DNA of 29,064 nucleotides, from NCBI GenBank assembly GCA_900768075.1, contig CAAGBN010000011.1, forward strand, positions 1 through 29,064, in the 5' to 3' direction. The notes under the pieces were generated by a model. That model had not been told where the DNA came from, searched no databases, and saw nothing but the letters and a program-made list of their open reading frames with translations. The stretch's first letter is position 1, and each line of letters opens with the position of its first letter. Both the position numbers and the translations under genes were made by a program. Shown in pieces: positions 1-10,700 of this stretch. The stretch is from Clostridia bacterium. GTDB lineage: Bacteria; Bacillota; Clostridia; Oscillospirales; Acutalibacteraceae.

Positions 1-35
1 ATCACCGATAATGCTGATGCATGTCGGTGATTTTT
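1..35 (+). terminator. Rho-independent terminator of an upstream rightward gene
   Basis: ATCACCGA at 1-8 pairs with TCGGTGAT at 24-31 and is followed at once by a short T run (31-35). This is a typical intrinsic terminator for a rightward gene whose coding part lies left of the window. The loop is about 15 nt and contains a further ATGC/GCAT self-complementary stretch. Confidence 0.65.
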
Positions 36-123
36 AACGTATTATTGTGATGTTAGTTCACTTTTTAAAGAAATACTGCCTTATGGGGTGTCGGCGTTAT
101 ATGGTCTCGGTTGTTTTTATGCA

Positions 124-155
124 TAAAAACAACCACTGATTAAGGTGGTTGTTTA
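124..155 (-). terminator. Terminator of the leftward deacylase gene, with an overlapping alternative hairpin
   Basis: Read leftward, AACAACCAC (153-145) pairs with GTGGTTGTT (136-128) across an 8-nt loop, and a T run follows (complement of 125-129). It lies 14-45 bp beyond the stop codon of the deacylase, so it should end that transcript. The same arm can instead pair with 109-120, because 109-134 is a perfect palindrome (GGTTGTTTTTAT, GC, then its complement). The two stems are mutually exclusive. Confidence 0.7.
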
Positions 156-168
156 ATGCTGCAGAATA

Positions 169-1782
169 TTATATGCTGATTGATCTGCCACTTGTTTTTA
201 TTGCATCTTCATTAAGTGTTTCGCCATCAAGAACAGCTGTGCCGTTAATCCATACCTTGCGAATGCCAAATGATTTCGTCTGATCGGGAACAGCATTCTT
301 AAGCTCATCCTCGCTGAAGACTGTAAGGTCGGCAAAATATCCGGGACGTATGTAACCTCTTTCACGAATTTGGAAACGCTCAGCTGTTGCGCCTGTCATA
401 CGGTTGATTGTGTTTTCCATAGTGTCACCGGTACCGAGAAGTGAATCTCTGAGGAACTTGGGGAAGCAGTCATAAATAGCCGGATTCTGAATGCCGTAAT
501 CTTCAACCCAAGCATCTGTCATATAAAGGCAAAGAGGATTCTTTTCAAAATCACTTATGATTTCGGGTGTTGTATACGGACCCATATTTACACGGCCCTT
601 GAAATCACTTTTTTCGCAAAGCATAAGGTAAGCATCAAGATTACTCAAACCTTCTTCTTTGGCGATCTGATATACGCTCTTGCCCTCATATTTTTCATAT
701 CCTTCGCCCATGTAGGCAACCTGAATATCCTTAAAGCCGAAGCCGAGAAGAAGACTTGATGCATGAACAAGGATGCTGAGCTTCGCACGTACCAACGGCT
801 TTTTTCTTTCCTCAAGACTCATAGCCTGATACCAGGCGGGGAGTATAACTGTAATTACGGATACACCGAGAGTTTCGTTGTAGATATCAAACATCATATC
901 AATACCCTTTGAACGTAAGCTTTCGACAATTTTAAGAAACTCGTCTTTATTCTTGAATGAGCGTCTTCCTACGAAAATAGCGTGAGAATAGTGAAGTTTT
1001 GTTTTGGTGCCGCTTACAACCTCTGCTAATTCGTCAACAGCACGAAGCAGATGGGAACGGCCGAGAAGCTCGGGATATGACATAGATACAGCAGAGTTAG
1101 CTCTTGGATGTACTGTCAGTGGACGGTCGTATTTTTCACAGAGTTTTGCAACTTTTTTCAGCTCGTCAATATCGGCATAAATGCCGGGATCATACATAAG
1201 ACCAAGGGAGATGCCTACAGCACCTTGCTTAAGAGCCTGCTCAAGAATATCAAGCATTTCCTTTTCTTCTTCAGCTGTGAGCTTACCGCTTGTACTGCCT
1301 GAGACGCTTGCACGGGCTGTGCAGTGACCTGCCAATACAGCAAGGTTACAAGGCATATTTTTGTCGGCTGTTTCAAGGTAATCCTTGACCTGGCCGTTGA
1401 CAGCTGCGTCCTTAAAGAAGAACAGTCCGCCACCGATTACATCTTTATGAGGTGTATTATCATTAAATGCTGTTGCTGAAAGACCGCAGTTACCCGCTAC
1501 AAAGGTAGTTATGCCTTGTCTGATAAAAGGTGCAAAATATTTGCCTGAATCCTTTCTTAAAGCAAACCAATCATTGTGTGAATGAGCATCAATAAAACCG
1601 GGTGCAAGAGACAGCCCCTGAAGGTCTGTTACCTCACAATCAGCATCTGCAGTTATTGACGGTGCAACCTCGGCGATGCGGTCACCCACAACAAGCACAT
1701 CTCCTGAAAAAGCAGCATCAGTACTGCCGTTATAAATTTTAGCATTTTTAAGTAGTAGCTTTTTAGTTGATATCTCTTTCAT
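169..1782 (-). CDS. N-acyl-D-amino-acid deacylase (D-aminoacylase family amidohydrolase)
   Basis: This 537-residue cytoplasmic metalloenzyme should hydrolyse N-acyl-D-amino acids (or a related N-acyl compound) to the free amino acid. Visible family marks are the HxH zinc motif in APGFIDAHSHND (H67, H69), the cysteine ligand in AGNCG (C99), GISLGLMYDPG (191-200), histidines H225 (TVHPRANS) and H264/H267 (LHYSHA), and the catalytic aspartate in MTDAW (D423). The C-terminal GYIRPGYFADLTVF is the usual small beta-sandwich of composite-domain amidohydrolases. Length fits the D-aminoacylase/D-glutamate deacylase family. The ATG has a strong AAAGGAGGAG ribosome binding site (complement of 1788-1797). 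The gene is monocistronic, divergent from the kinase gene and followed by its own terminator. Exact acyl and amino-acid specificity cannot be read from the sequence, and dihydroorotase-like relatives are less likely given the C99 motif. Confidence 0.88.
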   Translation of the reverse strand: MKEISTKKLLLKNAKIYNGSTDAAFSGDVLVVGDRIAEVAPSITADADCEVTDLQGLSLAPGFIDAHSHNDWFALRKDSGKYFAPFIRQGITTFVAGNCGLSATAFNDNTPHKDVIGGGLFFFKDAAVNGQVKDYLETADKNMPCNLAVLAGHCTARASVSGSTSGKLTAEEEKEMLDILEQALKQGAVGISLGLMYDPGIYADIDELKKVAKLCEKYDRPLTVHPRANSAVSMSYPELLGRSHLLRAVDELAEVVSGTKTKLHYSHAIFVGRRSFKNKDEFLKIVESLRSKGIDMMFDIYNETLGVSVITVILPAWYQAMSLEERKKPLVRAKLSILVHASSLLLGFGFKDIQVAYMGEGYEKYEGKSVYQIAKEEGLSNLDAYLMLCEKSDFKGRVNMGPYTTPEIISDFEKNPLCLYMTDAWVEDYGIQNPAIYDCFPKFLRDSLLGTGDTMENTINRMTGATAERFQIRERGYIRPGYFADLTVFSEDELKNAVPDQTKSFGIRKVWINGTAVLDGETLNEDAIKTSGRSISI

Positions 1783-1802
1783 ATTTACTCCTCCTTTAAT
1801 TC

Positions 1803-1832
1803 AGTTTATCACAATAAAGTATGCGTTGTAAA
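1803..1832 (-). promoter_or_regulatory. Possible sigma-A promoter of the deacylase
   Basis: Read leftward, TTTACA (complement of 1827-1832) and TAAACT (complement of 1803-1808) are separated by 18 bp, about 20 bp upstream of the start codon. The boxes are imperfect and the region is A+T rich, so this is only a candidate. Confidence 0.3.
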
Positions 1833-1886
1833 TAGAAATCAGTTAAATATTAACAATTTATAGAATAAACAAGAAAAAATATCAGT

Positions 1887-1933
1887 TTTGACACAGGTTT
1901 GTAAGAACTTTGTAAGAGGCTTTGTGGTAAAAT
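1887..1933 (+). promoter_or_regulatory. Regulon operator-promoter A upstream of the kinase/regulator pair
   Basis: TTTGTAAG at 1898-1905 is repeated at 1909-1916 (period 11 bp). A weaker TTTG half-site at 1887 keeps the same phase, and CTTTGTGG follows at 1920. A -10-like TAAAAT (1928-1933) with an upstream TG begins 11 bp after the second repeat. The repeats sit where a -35 box would be. This is one of four such sites in the window; see 4712, 18379 and 23115. It lies about 105 bp ahead of the kinase start, with a second promoter in between. The natural reading is autoregulation of the two-component system. Confidence 0.7.
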
Positions 1934-1980
1934 AATTTAATTACAAAAATATATGGCTTACTTTGTAAGAATGTAAGCGT

Positions 1981-2009
1981 TTGCTTATAGGCTTGTAATG
2001 TACTATAAT
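1981..2009 (+). promoter_or_regulatory. Proximal sigma-A promoter of the kinase/regulator operon
   Basis: TTGCTT (1981-1986) and a perfect TATAAT (2004-2009) are separated by 17 bp, about 30 bp before the kinase start codon. Extra GTAAG copies lie at 1965, 1973 and (as GTAAT) 1995, but they lack the regular 11-bp phase of the shared operator. It probably gives a basal level of the kinase and regulator. Confidence 0.65.
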
Positions 2010-2038
2010 ATAGAGTATAAATCTTAAGGGGACAAATA

Positions 2039-3883
2039 ATGGAAAAACAAATGAAGTTTAAAAACGATAAGCAAGGCTTAACAATCATTACAGTATTACT
2101 GTTTTTCGTGCTTTCTTGTGTAATGTTTGCTAACGGAATTATCAACAACTCACAGTCGCTTTGGGCGATTGTACCTGACATCAGACTTGTGGGTGAATAT
2201 AAAATAGGTGACGGTGACTGGGAGCCTATTGTTGAGGGTGAGCATATTTCTGCCACAAAAGGCGATGTTATGTTGAGAGGTGTGCTTAAAATCTGTAACC
2301 CTGAAGATGGTGGCTTTATTGGAGAGCTTACTCAAGGGTCGCTGATGTCTTTTACTTTAAATCACATAAATCTTGCTCTTATGGATAACGAAGAAATTAC
2401 CAACGTATTTGATACCGAAAACCCAATCATCGGTGAGGATTTCTGCGGTCATATGGGTATGGTAACAGAATACTTCGGTGAAGACGGTTATTTTGAAGCA
2501 ATAATCCGTAATTATCACAGCTTCGGAAATGAAAATGCTGTTGATGAATTTCTTTCTTCAATGAAGCTCTATGCAAGTGATTATTCAGAAAAAATTGCTT
2601 TACGTGCAGGTCAGAGCGAAAGAGTACTCGCTATAATTATCATTATCACAGCTTTCATCGCTTTGGGTATAACAATTTTCTCAGCCCTGCTTTACAGAGG
2701 TATCTTCAGAATATCTTTCTTTGGCGGTTTGCTGACTCTTTCGGCAGGTATATTCTTCCTGTTTACATCTAAAGCCTTTTACCTTTGGTTTGATACGGTT
2801 ATTGTCAATACGATTTTGACTGGCCTTTCGGTAATGACATATTTATTGTTCGCTATCTTGCTTATTAAAAATCTGCTTTCGGAAAAATCACGTAAGATTG
2901 CCGATGCTGTTGTATTGTTATATAGTTTGTTTATAAGTGTGCTTATCGCTGTGTCTCTTTGCACTAAGCTTTATTTTTATGATATGATCGGCGTTTGGAC
3001 CATCGGAGCGGTTGCTGTATCAGTAATCTTTATCGTGTTAACTCTGTTTTCTGCGAAAAAGTCGCCGAGAAAACAAAGACCCACACTTCTTTTTGTAGCT
3101 GTTGGTATTCTACTGTTTTTAGCTGATATAGTGGCTGCTTATTTCGCTTTATGGCAAACAGGTCTTGCGTCAAAGATCTTTTTCCTTGTAGGTTTCGTGA
3201 TTTCTGTGTTTACTTTCCTTAGAGTTGTTCCTAAAAATATAAAGGCAGCTCAAAAGGCTGAACAGCTTGAAAAAGAAAAGATTCAGCTTGATGCCGAGCT
3301 TGCTCAGAGTCGTATATCTACGCTCATGAGTCAGATTCACCCTCATTTCATCTACAACACTTTAGGTAGTATCGAACAGCTCTGTGAGCTTGATCCGCCT
3401 AAGGCTGCAAAGCTTGTTAACGATTTCTCAAAGTATCTCAGAGGTAATTTCAGCGAGATAGATACTCCCAAGCTTATCCGTGTTTCAAAAGAGTTGGAGC
3501 ATACAAAGTACTATATCAGCATTGAAAAGGTACGTTTCCCTGATATCGAATTTATCACTGAGATGAATTGCTGTGATTTCTCTCTTCCTGCGCTTACAAT
3601 TCAGCCGATAGTTGAAAATGCAATTAAGCACGGCATTCTTAAAAGAGAAGAGGGCGGCAGAGTCAAGGTTAAAATCTATGAAACTGACAGCAGTTATTTT
3701 ATAAGCGTAAAAGACAACGGTGTCGGCTTTGATGTAATCGAGCTTGAACAGATGAATCACATCGGCTTGAGAAATATCAGGAGCAGACTTGAGGCAATGT
3801 GCGGAGGTATTCTTCACATCGAAAGTATTATCGGTGTCGGTACCAAGATTACTGTTGAAATTCCGAAGGAGGCAGACAGATGA
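2039..3883 (+). CDS. Membrane sensor histidine kinase, LytS/YehU (His_kinase) type with multi-TM sensor
   Basis: This 614-residue inner-membrane kinase autophosphorylates and passes phosphate to the regulator encoded next. Layout: one N-terminal membrane helix (about 14-34), an extracytoplasmic domain of about 150 residues (35-190), then some seven hydrophobic helices (196-395) resembling the 7TMR-DISM plan. A coiled-coil linker (about 402-430) leads to the kinase core. The phosphoacceptor is H436 in QIHPHFIYNTL. The ATPase has an N box at QPIVENAIKHG (N527), a DNGVGFD box (559-565) and GLRNIRSRL. AAGGGG lies at a suitable distance before the ATG. The 3' end overlaps the regulator by 4 nt (ATGA), so the two are translationally coupled. 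LytS-type kinases usually pair with LytTR regulators, whereas here the output domain is SARP-like. The ligand is unknown. Confidence 0.88.
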   Translation: MEKQMKFKNDKQGLTIITVLLFFVLSCVMFANGIINNSQSLWAIVPDIRLVGEYKIGDGDWEPIVEGEHISATKGDVMLRGVLKICNPEDGGFIGELTQGSLMSFTLNHINLALMDNEEITNVFDTENPIIGEDFCGHMGMVTEYFGEDGYFEAIIRNYHSFGNENAVDEFLSSMKLYASDYSEKIALRAGQSERVLAIIIIITAFIALGITIFSALLYRGIFRISFFGGLLTLSAGIFFLFTSKAFYLWFDTVIVNTILTGLSVMTYLLFAILLIKNLLSEKSRKIADAVVLLYSLFISVLIAVSLCTKLYFYDMIGVWTIGAVAVSVIFIVLTLFSAKKSPRKQRPTLLFVAVGILLFLADIVAAYFALWQTGLASKIFFLVGFVISVFTFLRVVPKNIKAAQKAEQLEKEKIQLDAELAQSRISTLMSQIHPHFIYNTLGSIEQLCELDPPKAAKLVNDFSKYLRGNFSEIDTPKLIRVSKELEHTKYYISIEKVRFPDIEFITEMNCCDFSLPALTIQPIVENAIKHGILKREEGGRVKVKIYETDSSYFISVKDNGVGFDVIELEQMNHIGLRNIRSRLEAMCGGILHIESIIGVGTKITVEIPKEADR

Positions 3884-4659
3884 TTGCAATAGCTATAGAC
3901 GATGAACAGCTTATGTTGTATGCACTATTAAAGGCTGTAAGAGCATCAGAGGATATAGAAGAGGTTGTCGGCTTTTCAAACTGTGATGAAGCACTTGACT
4001 GGCTCGAAATAAACACACCTGATGTAGCTTTTCTTGATATCAATATGCGAGGCATAAACGGTCTCGGACTCGCAGAAAGAATTACAACTCTTCATCCTGA
4101 CTGCAAGATAGTTTTCTGCACAGGTTATGAGGAATATGCGGTTTCCGCCTTTAAGATTCACGCTTCGGGCTATCTTCTCAAGCCTATTTCAGCTGAGGAT
4201 GTTCAGAAAGAACTTGATGTTATCAAAGGCAGAAAAATCGAGAGAGGTGTACTAAAGGCGAAATGCTTCGGCCACTTTGATGTTTCCTGCGGTGGTGAAA
4301 AGCTTACCTTTAAAAGAACAAAAAGTAAGGAAATGCTCGCTTATCTTATTGACCGTAATGGTGCTGATGTTTCATCAAAGGAGATAGCAGCTGTTCTTTG
4401 GGAAGACGGTACAAAGGAAAACAACAGAAACTATTTCCATCAGCTTTTATTTGATGTTCGTAATACTCTGGAAAAAGCAGGTGCGGAAGATGTGCTTAAG
4501 AAGAACGGATATCTTTACTCAGTTGATACAAATAAGATTTCCTGTGACTACTATTCTTATCTTAAAACAGGTCAGCCCGAATTTCAGGGTGAGTATATGA
4601 CTCAGTATAGCTGGGCAGATGAAACCTGCGGATTGCTTTGGAGTAAAAATAATAAATAG
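3880..4659 (+). CDS. Response regulator with SARP/OmpR-like winged-helix output
   Basis: This 259-residue cytoplasmic transcription regulator is the partner of the kinase it overlaps. The receiver domain (1-115) has acidic residues D7/D8, phosphoacceptor D53 (FLDINMRG), T81 and K101 (LLKPIS). A linker leads to a DNA-binding domain at about 125-225: CFGHFDV, FKRTKSKEMLAYL, AAVLWED and NYFHQLLFDVRNTLEKAG. This is the pattern of the Trans_reg_C fold as it occurs in SARP-type regulators of Clostridia. The tail (FQGEYMTQYSWAD) looks like the beginning of a BTAD-type helical domain that stops early. Proteins with this fold bind tandem repeats 11 bp apart just upstream of a -10 box, the geometry found at four promoters here. 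No clear terminator follows, so some readthrough into the giant surface-protein gene is possible. The family call is confident; the link to the repeats is inference. Confidence 0.87.
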   Translation: MIAIAIDDEQLMLYALLKAVRASEDIEEVVGFSNCDEALDWLEINTPDVAFLDINMRGINGLGLAERITTLHPDCKIVFCTGYEEYAVSAFKIHASGYLLKPISAEDVQKELDVIKGRKIERGVLKAKCFGHFDVSCGGEKLTFKRTKSKEMLAYLIDRNGADVSSKEIAAVLWEDGTKENNRNYFHQLLFDVRNTLEKAGAEDVLKKNGYLYSVDTNKISCDYYSYLKTGQPEFQGEYMTQYSWADETCGLLWSKNNK

Positions 4660-4711
4660 TAAAAAATAAAAAAATTATAAAAAACTTATTTATTTATCAA
4701 ATTAGAATGAT

Positions 4712-4747
4712 TTTGTAAGCAGTTTGTAATATCTGTTGTGTTACAAT
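4712..4747 (+). promoter_or_regulatory. Regulon operator-promoter B of the giant surface protein
   Basis: TTTGTAAG (4712-4719) and TTTGTAAT (4723-4730) form a direct repeat of period 11 bp. TACAAT (4742-4747) begins 11 bp after the second copy. There is no -35 consensus; the repeats occupy that position, as expected for an activator-dependent promoter. The predicted leader is short, since the start codon is at 4779. Confidence 0.75.
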
Positions 4748-4778
4748 GCCTTGTCATTAAAAAAGGAGGTATTAACCT

Positions 4779-7700
4779 ATGAAAAAAGTATTAAGTATTT
4801 TATTAGTAGCTATAATGCTCTTTACTATGGTTCCTGCAAGTGCTTTTGCTGCAGGTACAACCACTGTAAAGCTCGTAAGCTTTATGCACGGAGATGTAGA
4901 TGATCTTCGTTCAAGTGAGCTTTTAGAAGTTCGTGTTGAAGGTTATGACGGAAACCCCAGAGAGCTTACCTACAAATGGACCAGCTCACTTGGTACATAT
5001 CTGTATATTTATAACTCACATAATATGTACGGTATCAACAACTCATATGGTGAAATGGAAATTTACAATACAGATAAAAGTATCAAACGTAGTGATAATG
5101 TAGAGGCAGACAGAGCAGGCGATAAGACCTTATCAAAACAAGGCTTTATGTGGGCTTCTGTTTACGGCGCCTATACGTATGGTGGCGGAAGCGCTTCAAG
5201 TGCGCTTAAGGGCACTGTAACGGTTGAGGTTTTCGATAAGAGCGGTAAGAGCCTCGGCTCAGACTCCTTCTCAAGCTTCAAGCCACACAATCTTGACGGA
5301 GACCTCGACAATGTTGTTATCGGTCTTTTTGAGGGCGACAGAATGAACGCGCTTGACCTTCTCGGTCAGAGCGGTATTGTTCATATTACATGTACTTCAA
5401 GTAGTGTTTCGAGTGCTGAGATTCTTGAAGGCGATGAACATATAGCAATTGAAACCGAAAAAAAGGATAAGAACACTTATAACTACTTTATCAAAGGTGT
5501 AAAAGCCGGTGATAACAGCACTAACGGTGATGCTCAGCTTGAGATTAATATAAAAAAGACATCCTGTAAGTTCCACTATAACACAAGCGGTACTGCTAAT
5601 CCTATAGTTTATGTTTTTAAAAAGCCTACCACATCAACAACCACAACAACTCTTACTCTCGTTGATGATATCGATAACCGTTGTGAGTATTTTATAAACG
5701 GTAACAAGGGTGAAAAGCAGGATGACGGAACAATTCTCTTTACAGGTCTTGATCCAAATACAACATATACAGTTGAAGTACGTGCAGAATACGATGACAA
5801 CGGCACAACCAAGTATGTTTACGGCTATGTAGAGGACACAACAAAGCCTGTATATAAGGCTACAGTAAAGACATATCTCGATAATAATATCAAGGATGTT
5901 GCTGATATTCACGGTAATGATGTTGTGCTTTTCCTCAGTAAGGATGGTAATAACTTTATTGAACTTACAAAGACAGCTACAGGTACATATGAAGCTGCTG
6001 TTGAACCCGGTACTTACTATCCCTATCACTATGAAAACGATACTTATCATCAGGCGAGAAACTATGAACTTATCATAGAAAATGCTAATGCTGAGCTTCG
6101 TCTTCACCATTATAGCGTAAATTATAATACAAACGGCGGTGCATTCAAAGTTGGTGAAGAGGTTGGTACTGAGGTCTTTGCAAACATGAGTGCTGTAAAT
6201 TCAACACCAAATATCCCTGTACGCGAAGGCTTTATCTTTACAGGCTGGGAATATAACAGTAAGGTTATCAGCTCAGGTGAGCAGGTAACAGCTTCAATCA
6301 CAACTCCCATCACTCTTAAGGCTAAATGGGAAAAGGCTGTTAACGTAACAATTAATGTTACTATTGACCACAAGACTTCAGATGGCTTTGACCCCAACCC
6401 CTCAAGAACAGAGCTTGATGTTGATTTCCTTGAGATGACAGCTAATTCACCCGCTTTCGTTGAAACAGGTGATAAGCTTCTATTCAGAGAAAATGCTGTT
6501 ACAGATGGAAAGGGTAACGCAAAAGCTTATACATACACACTTGAAGATAATGTTTCAAAATATACTGCAGATTATTATACTTACACGGGGCTTCTTGAGT
6601 CCTCAACCTTTGGTGTTGCTTTAAGTAAATCGGGTTATGATGTTGGTGTTATTGAAAAGAAACAGGATAAGCTTGGCAACTGGATTATCAACATTCCTCT
6701 TACTTACAATCCCGATGACTTTGACCTTGATTTTAGCGTTGAAATGGCTGATGATGTTCCCACAGAGCTTTATCCTGATGCTGTAATCGTAAAGATTGCA
6801 TATTGGAACACAGAAACAAACGAATGGAAGATCATTTCTCAGCAGGAAACAACAGATGTAGTTGTTAGACCCGGTGTCAGAGTTGACATTGATGATAACG
6901 GTAACGGCTCAGGCTCATATCCAGTTTGGAGATTTGACGGTGACAATAACCCCTACGGTTACCGTGCAGTTGTAACTGGCTTCATTTACGGTGATTCAAC
7001 TATTATTGTTCCCACTGAAAAAGATCACATTAAAGATGACAATACTGTTATTGTTACATATACAGACGGTAACTACACTGCTACAATGAGTGATATTGCT
7101 GACGGTAAGAAATTCAGTACATCACTTAACGGTGCATACTATAATGATCAGACTAAAGCTCAGCAGGGTACACTTCACGGTGTAATTACTGTTGAAAAGT
7201 ATGATGTAATCTTCGATGCAAACGGCGGTACAAATGCCGAGGGCAAGGAAGCTGCAAAGCAGGTTTATCGTGTACCTGAGCTTGATGATTACAAACCCAC
7301 AATGGAAGATCATACTTTCCTCGGTTGGTATAAGGATAAGGAATGCACAATTCCTGCGGTAGAGGACGAGCTTCTTACTTGTGATATCACACTCTATGCT
7401 AAGTGGGATCAGATTCTTACAGGTAGTGTAAGAGTTGCAGGCTCATATCTTCAGGGTGACAAGATTGTTGATGTATGGCCTGTTGACCGTGCAAACAGTG
7501 CAGTTGTTGTGCTTCAGGAAATTACTGAAAACGGTGTGTATAACATTGACAGACAGGATGTAAACATTGTATGGCCTATGTCAGAATTTGTTTACGGTAT
7601 CTCAGAGGAATATAAGTTCACAGGACTTGACCCTGCAAAGCAGTACAGAACAGAAGTTGTTGTTCTTAACTACGGTACAACATATCAGAACTCAACAACA

Positions 7701-10700
7701 GTATTTGTAAACGATAACAATTACGCTGACGATTACAACTCAACTGATTTTGAAGCAATCTATCCTGAAAACAGCAAGCTTGAAACATTTGTAAATGCTT
7801 ATCTTTCATTCGAGCCTGCTTCATACTTCCAGCCTGTTGAGGTTGATGCAACACTTATCGGTGCTAACTCAAGACCCGACGATACACTTGTTCAGGTATG
7901 GTATAAGGCAACTGGTACAGATAACGATTATCAGGTAATCAGCCAGCATACAGTTGTTCCTTATGGCATTGAAATCGGTATGGGCGCTGATGGTATGGAT
8001 GATAGCTATTACGGTTACTTAGTATGGAACAGCTTGTATAACGGCAACCTTTATGACTATCAGGCTTACCTCGATAAGATTGAAGGTGAAGCTGTTTCAG
8101 AATGGCCTGTATCAGTAGTTTACGGTGCCCCCTCACGTTATAGTCCTATTAATAACGCTGCAACAGGCGTACTTCAGGTTAAGCTTGTTCCAAACAGATA
8201 TGGTATTATTTTCAACGAAAATTATGTTAATGAAGGTACAAATGTAGTTTCATACGGTACACACACATGGAGTTACGAGACAATTATTGATTATGTACCC
8301 GTTCGTGAAGGCTATGTATTCCATGGTTGGTATGCAAACCCCGAATGCACAGGCGAAAAGGTTACAAAGATTGCTGAAACAGTAGCAGCAGACACAAACC
8401 TTTATGCTAAATGGGAGGCAGAAACAGGCAAAGAGCTTACTGTATATCATGTTGAAAAGGATACAAACATACTCCTTGAAACCGAAATTAAGGAGTGTTC
8501 ATTTGACCAGCTTGTTACTGCAGAAAGTCTCAAGAAAGATTTTACAGGCTTCATATATGATAGTGCGAGTCCCGAAAGTGTAAAGATTACTACGGATAAA
8601 AATGAAATCACTCTTTACTATGTAAGAAACAACTATGGCTACACAGTAAACTATCTTGAAGAAGAAACTAACAAGGTTCTTGCAGATGCAAAGAGTGCAA
8701 CAGCTCTCTATGGTGCTTCAGTTACAGAAACTGCAATAGCAATCGACGGTTATACTTCTGTAAATGATCATAGTAAGACAATTACAATTGATACTGAAAA
8801 CAATGTTATTAACTTCTACTATGCTGCTGATAACTTTGGTGGTGAAGATGGCGAAGAGAGCGATGGTACTCCCGATAAGTATCAGAAGAAGGTAATCTTC
8901 AAGATTGTAAACGGTATGTGGTCAAACGGTACTACAGAGGATATAATCCAGTTTGTTACACTTGTTAAGGACGGTAAGTATTCAATTGATGGTACAGCTA
9001 CAATTAAGGCTCCCACAGGTATGATATCCAAGACTGGCTATAAGAACGGTGCATGGGATAAGGTAGTTCCAGAAATTGTAAGCGGTACTGAAACACTTGT
9101 ATTTACATATGAGTATCTCAGAGCTTCAACACCTGTTGTACCCACTTATGCTACTTATATAGTTGAGCATTATAAAGAAGGTACTGATGGTGATTATTAT
9201 ATCGTTGCAGAAGATACAGAGTACCTTACAGGCAAAATCGGTGACACTGTCACAGCAACAGAAAAGACTTATGAAGGCTATTGCCTGAACGAGCTTGAGT
9301 CAAAGGATACATCAAGCGGTGTACTTAAGGCAATCAGCTCTGCAAGTGATATTCTCACACTCAAGTTATATTATGATATTGATAATCTTGGTGGCGGTGA
9401 AGACGGTGATGATGCTGACGGCACATCTGACAAGTATCAGAAGAAGATAATCTTCAAGGTTGTAAACGGTACCTGGTCTGACGGCACAACAGCCGACAAA
9501 TTCATTTATCTTGATCTTATGAAAGATGGTGAATATGCAGCTGACGGTACAGCAACTCTTACCGCTCCCACAGGTATGGTTGCAAATGATGGCTATGAGA
9601 ATGGTTCATGGGATAAAGAAATTCCTAAAACTGTAAGTGGTACTGAAACACTTGTTTACACTTACGAGTATATTATCGCAATAACTTATGTAAACTACAT
9701 CGTGAAGCATTATCTTGAAGGCACTGACGGTGTATATTACAGTGTTGAGAGCGATACGGAATATTATACAGGTCAAGTTGGCGATACAGTAACAGCGACT
9801 GCTAAGATATATGACGGCTATTGCCTGAATAATCTTCTTTCAAAAGAAAGTGCAAGCGGTGTGCTTAAGGCAATCAGCGGTGAAGGCGATATTCTTACCC
9901 TCAAGCTCTATTATGAGATTGATAATCTTGGTGGTGGTGAAAACGGCGACGAAAGTGACGGCACAGCTGACAAGTATCAGAAGAAAGTAATCTTCAAGGT
10001 TGTTAACGGTACATGGGCAGACGGTACAACAGCAGATAAGGTTGTATATCTTGATCTTATGAAAAACGGCAACTATTCAGTTGATGGCACAGCTACTCTT
10101 ACTACTCCCACAGGTATGAAGGCATATAGTGGCTTTACTGCTGGTAAATGGGATGTTGCTCCTCCTTCATATGTAAGTGGTACTGCAACAGAAACATATA
10201 CCTATCGCTTCGAAGAGAAGGAGCCTGGATATGTTGTAGAGATTCCTGAGAAGGTAACAGTTTACGAGGAAGGCACTACTGATATCGTTGTTGAAATCAT
10301 TCCCAACGAGGGTACAGATGAATCTGAAATTCCTGAAGTTAAGAGCTATGAATCAACTGATGAGTCAATTGCAACTGTTGATCAGAACGGCAAGATAACA
10401 GGCGTAAAGGAAGGCACAACAACAGTTATCGTTACCTTTACAGACGGTACTCAGAAAACAGTTACCGTTGTTGTTAAAGAACGTGAAGGTGTTCATGTTG
10501 TATTCGGTAAAACAGACGGTATCGGCTGGTACCGTGTTTCAAGAGACGGCGGTAAAACCTTCGAAACAGTGTTCGGCAACTCAACCTTAGAGGTTAAGCA
10601 GGGAACACAGCTTATCATCAACGTCGGAGACGTAATGGGCGACACCTTTGTCTTCTATGTAAACGGTGATAAGGTTTATCCCGATGAAAACGGCAACCTT

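Noticed and set aside
1962..1999. A fifth copy of the shared operator
   Set aside because: GTAAG/GTAAT occur at 1965, 1973 and 1995, but not at 11-bp spacing, and the last copy is only 4 bp from the -10. They may still bind weakly.
5634..6110. Leftward 158-codon frame inside the giant gene, and many similar antisense frames
   Set aside because: They lie fully within real genes, have Ile/Val/Cys-rich shadow composition and lack ribosome binding sites.
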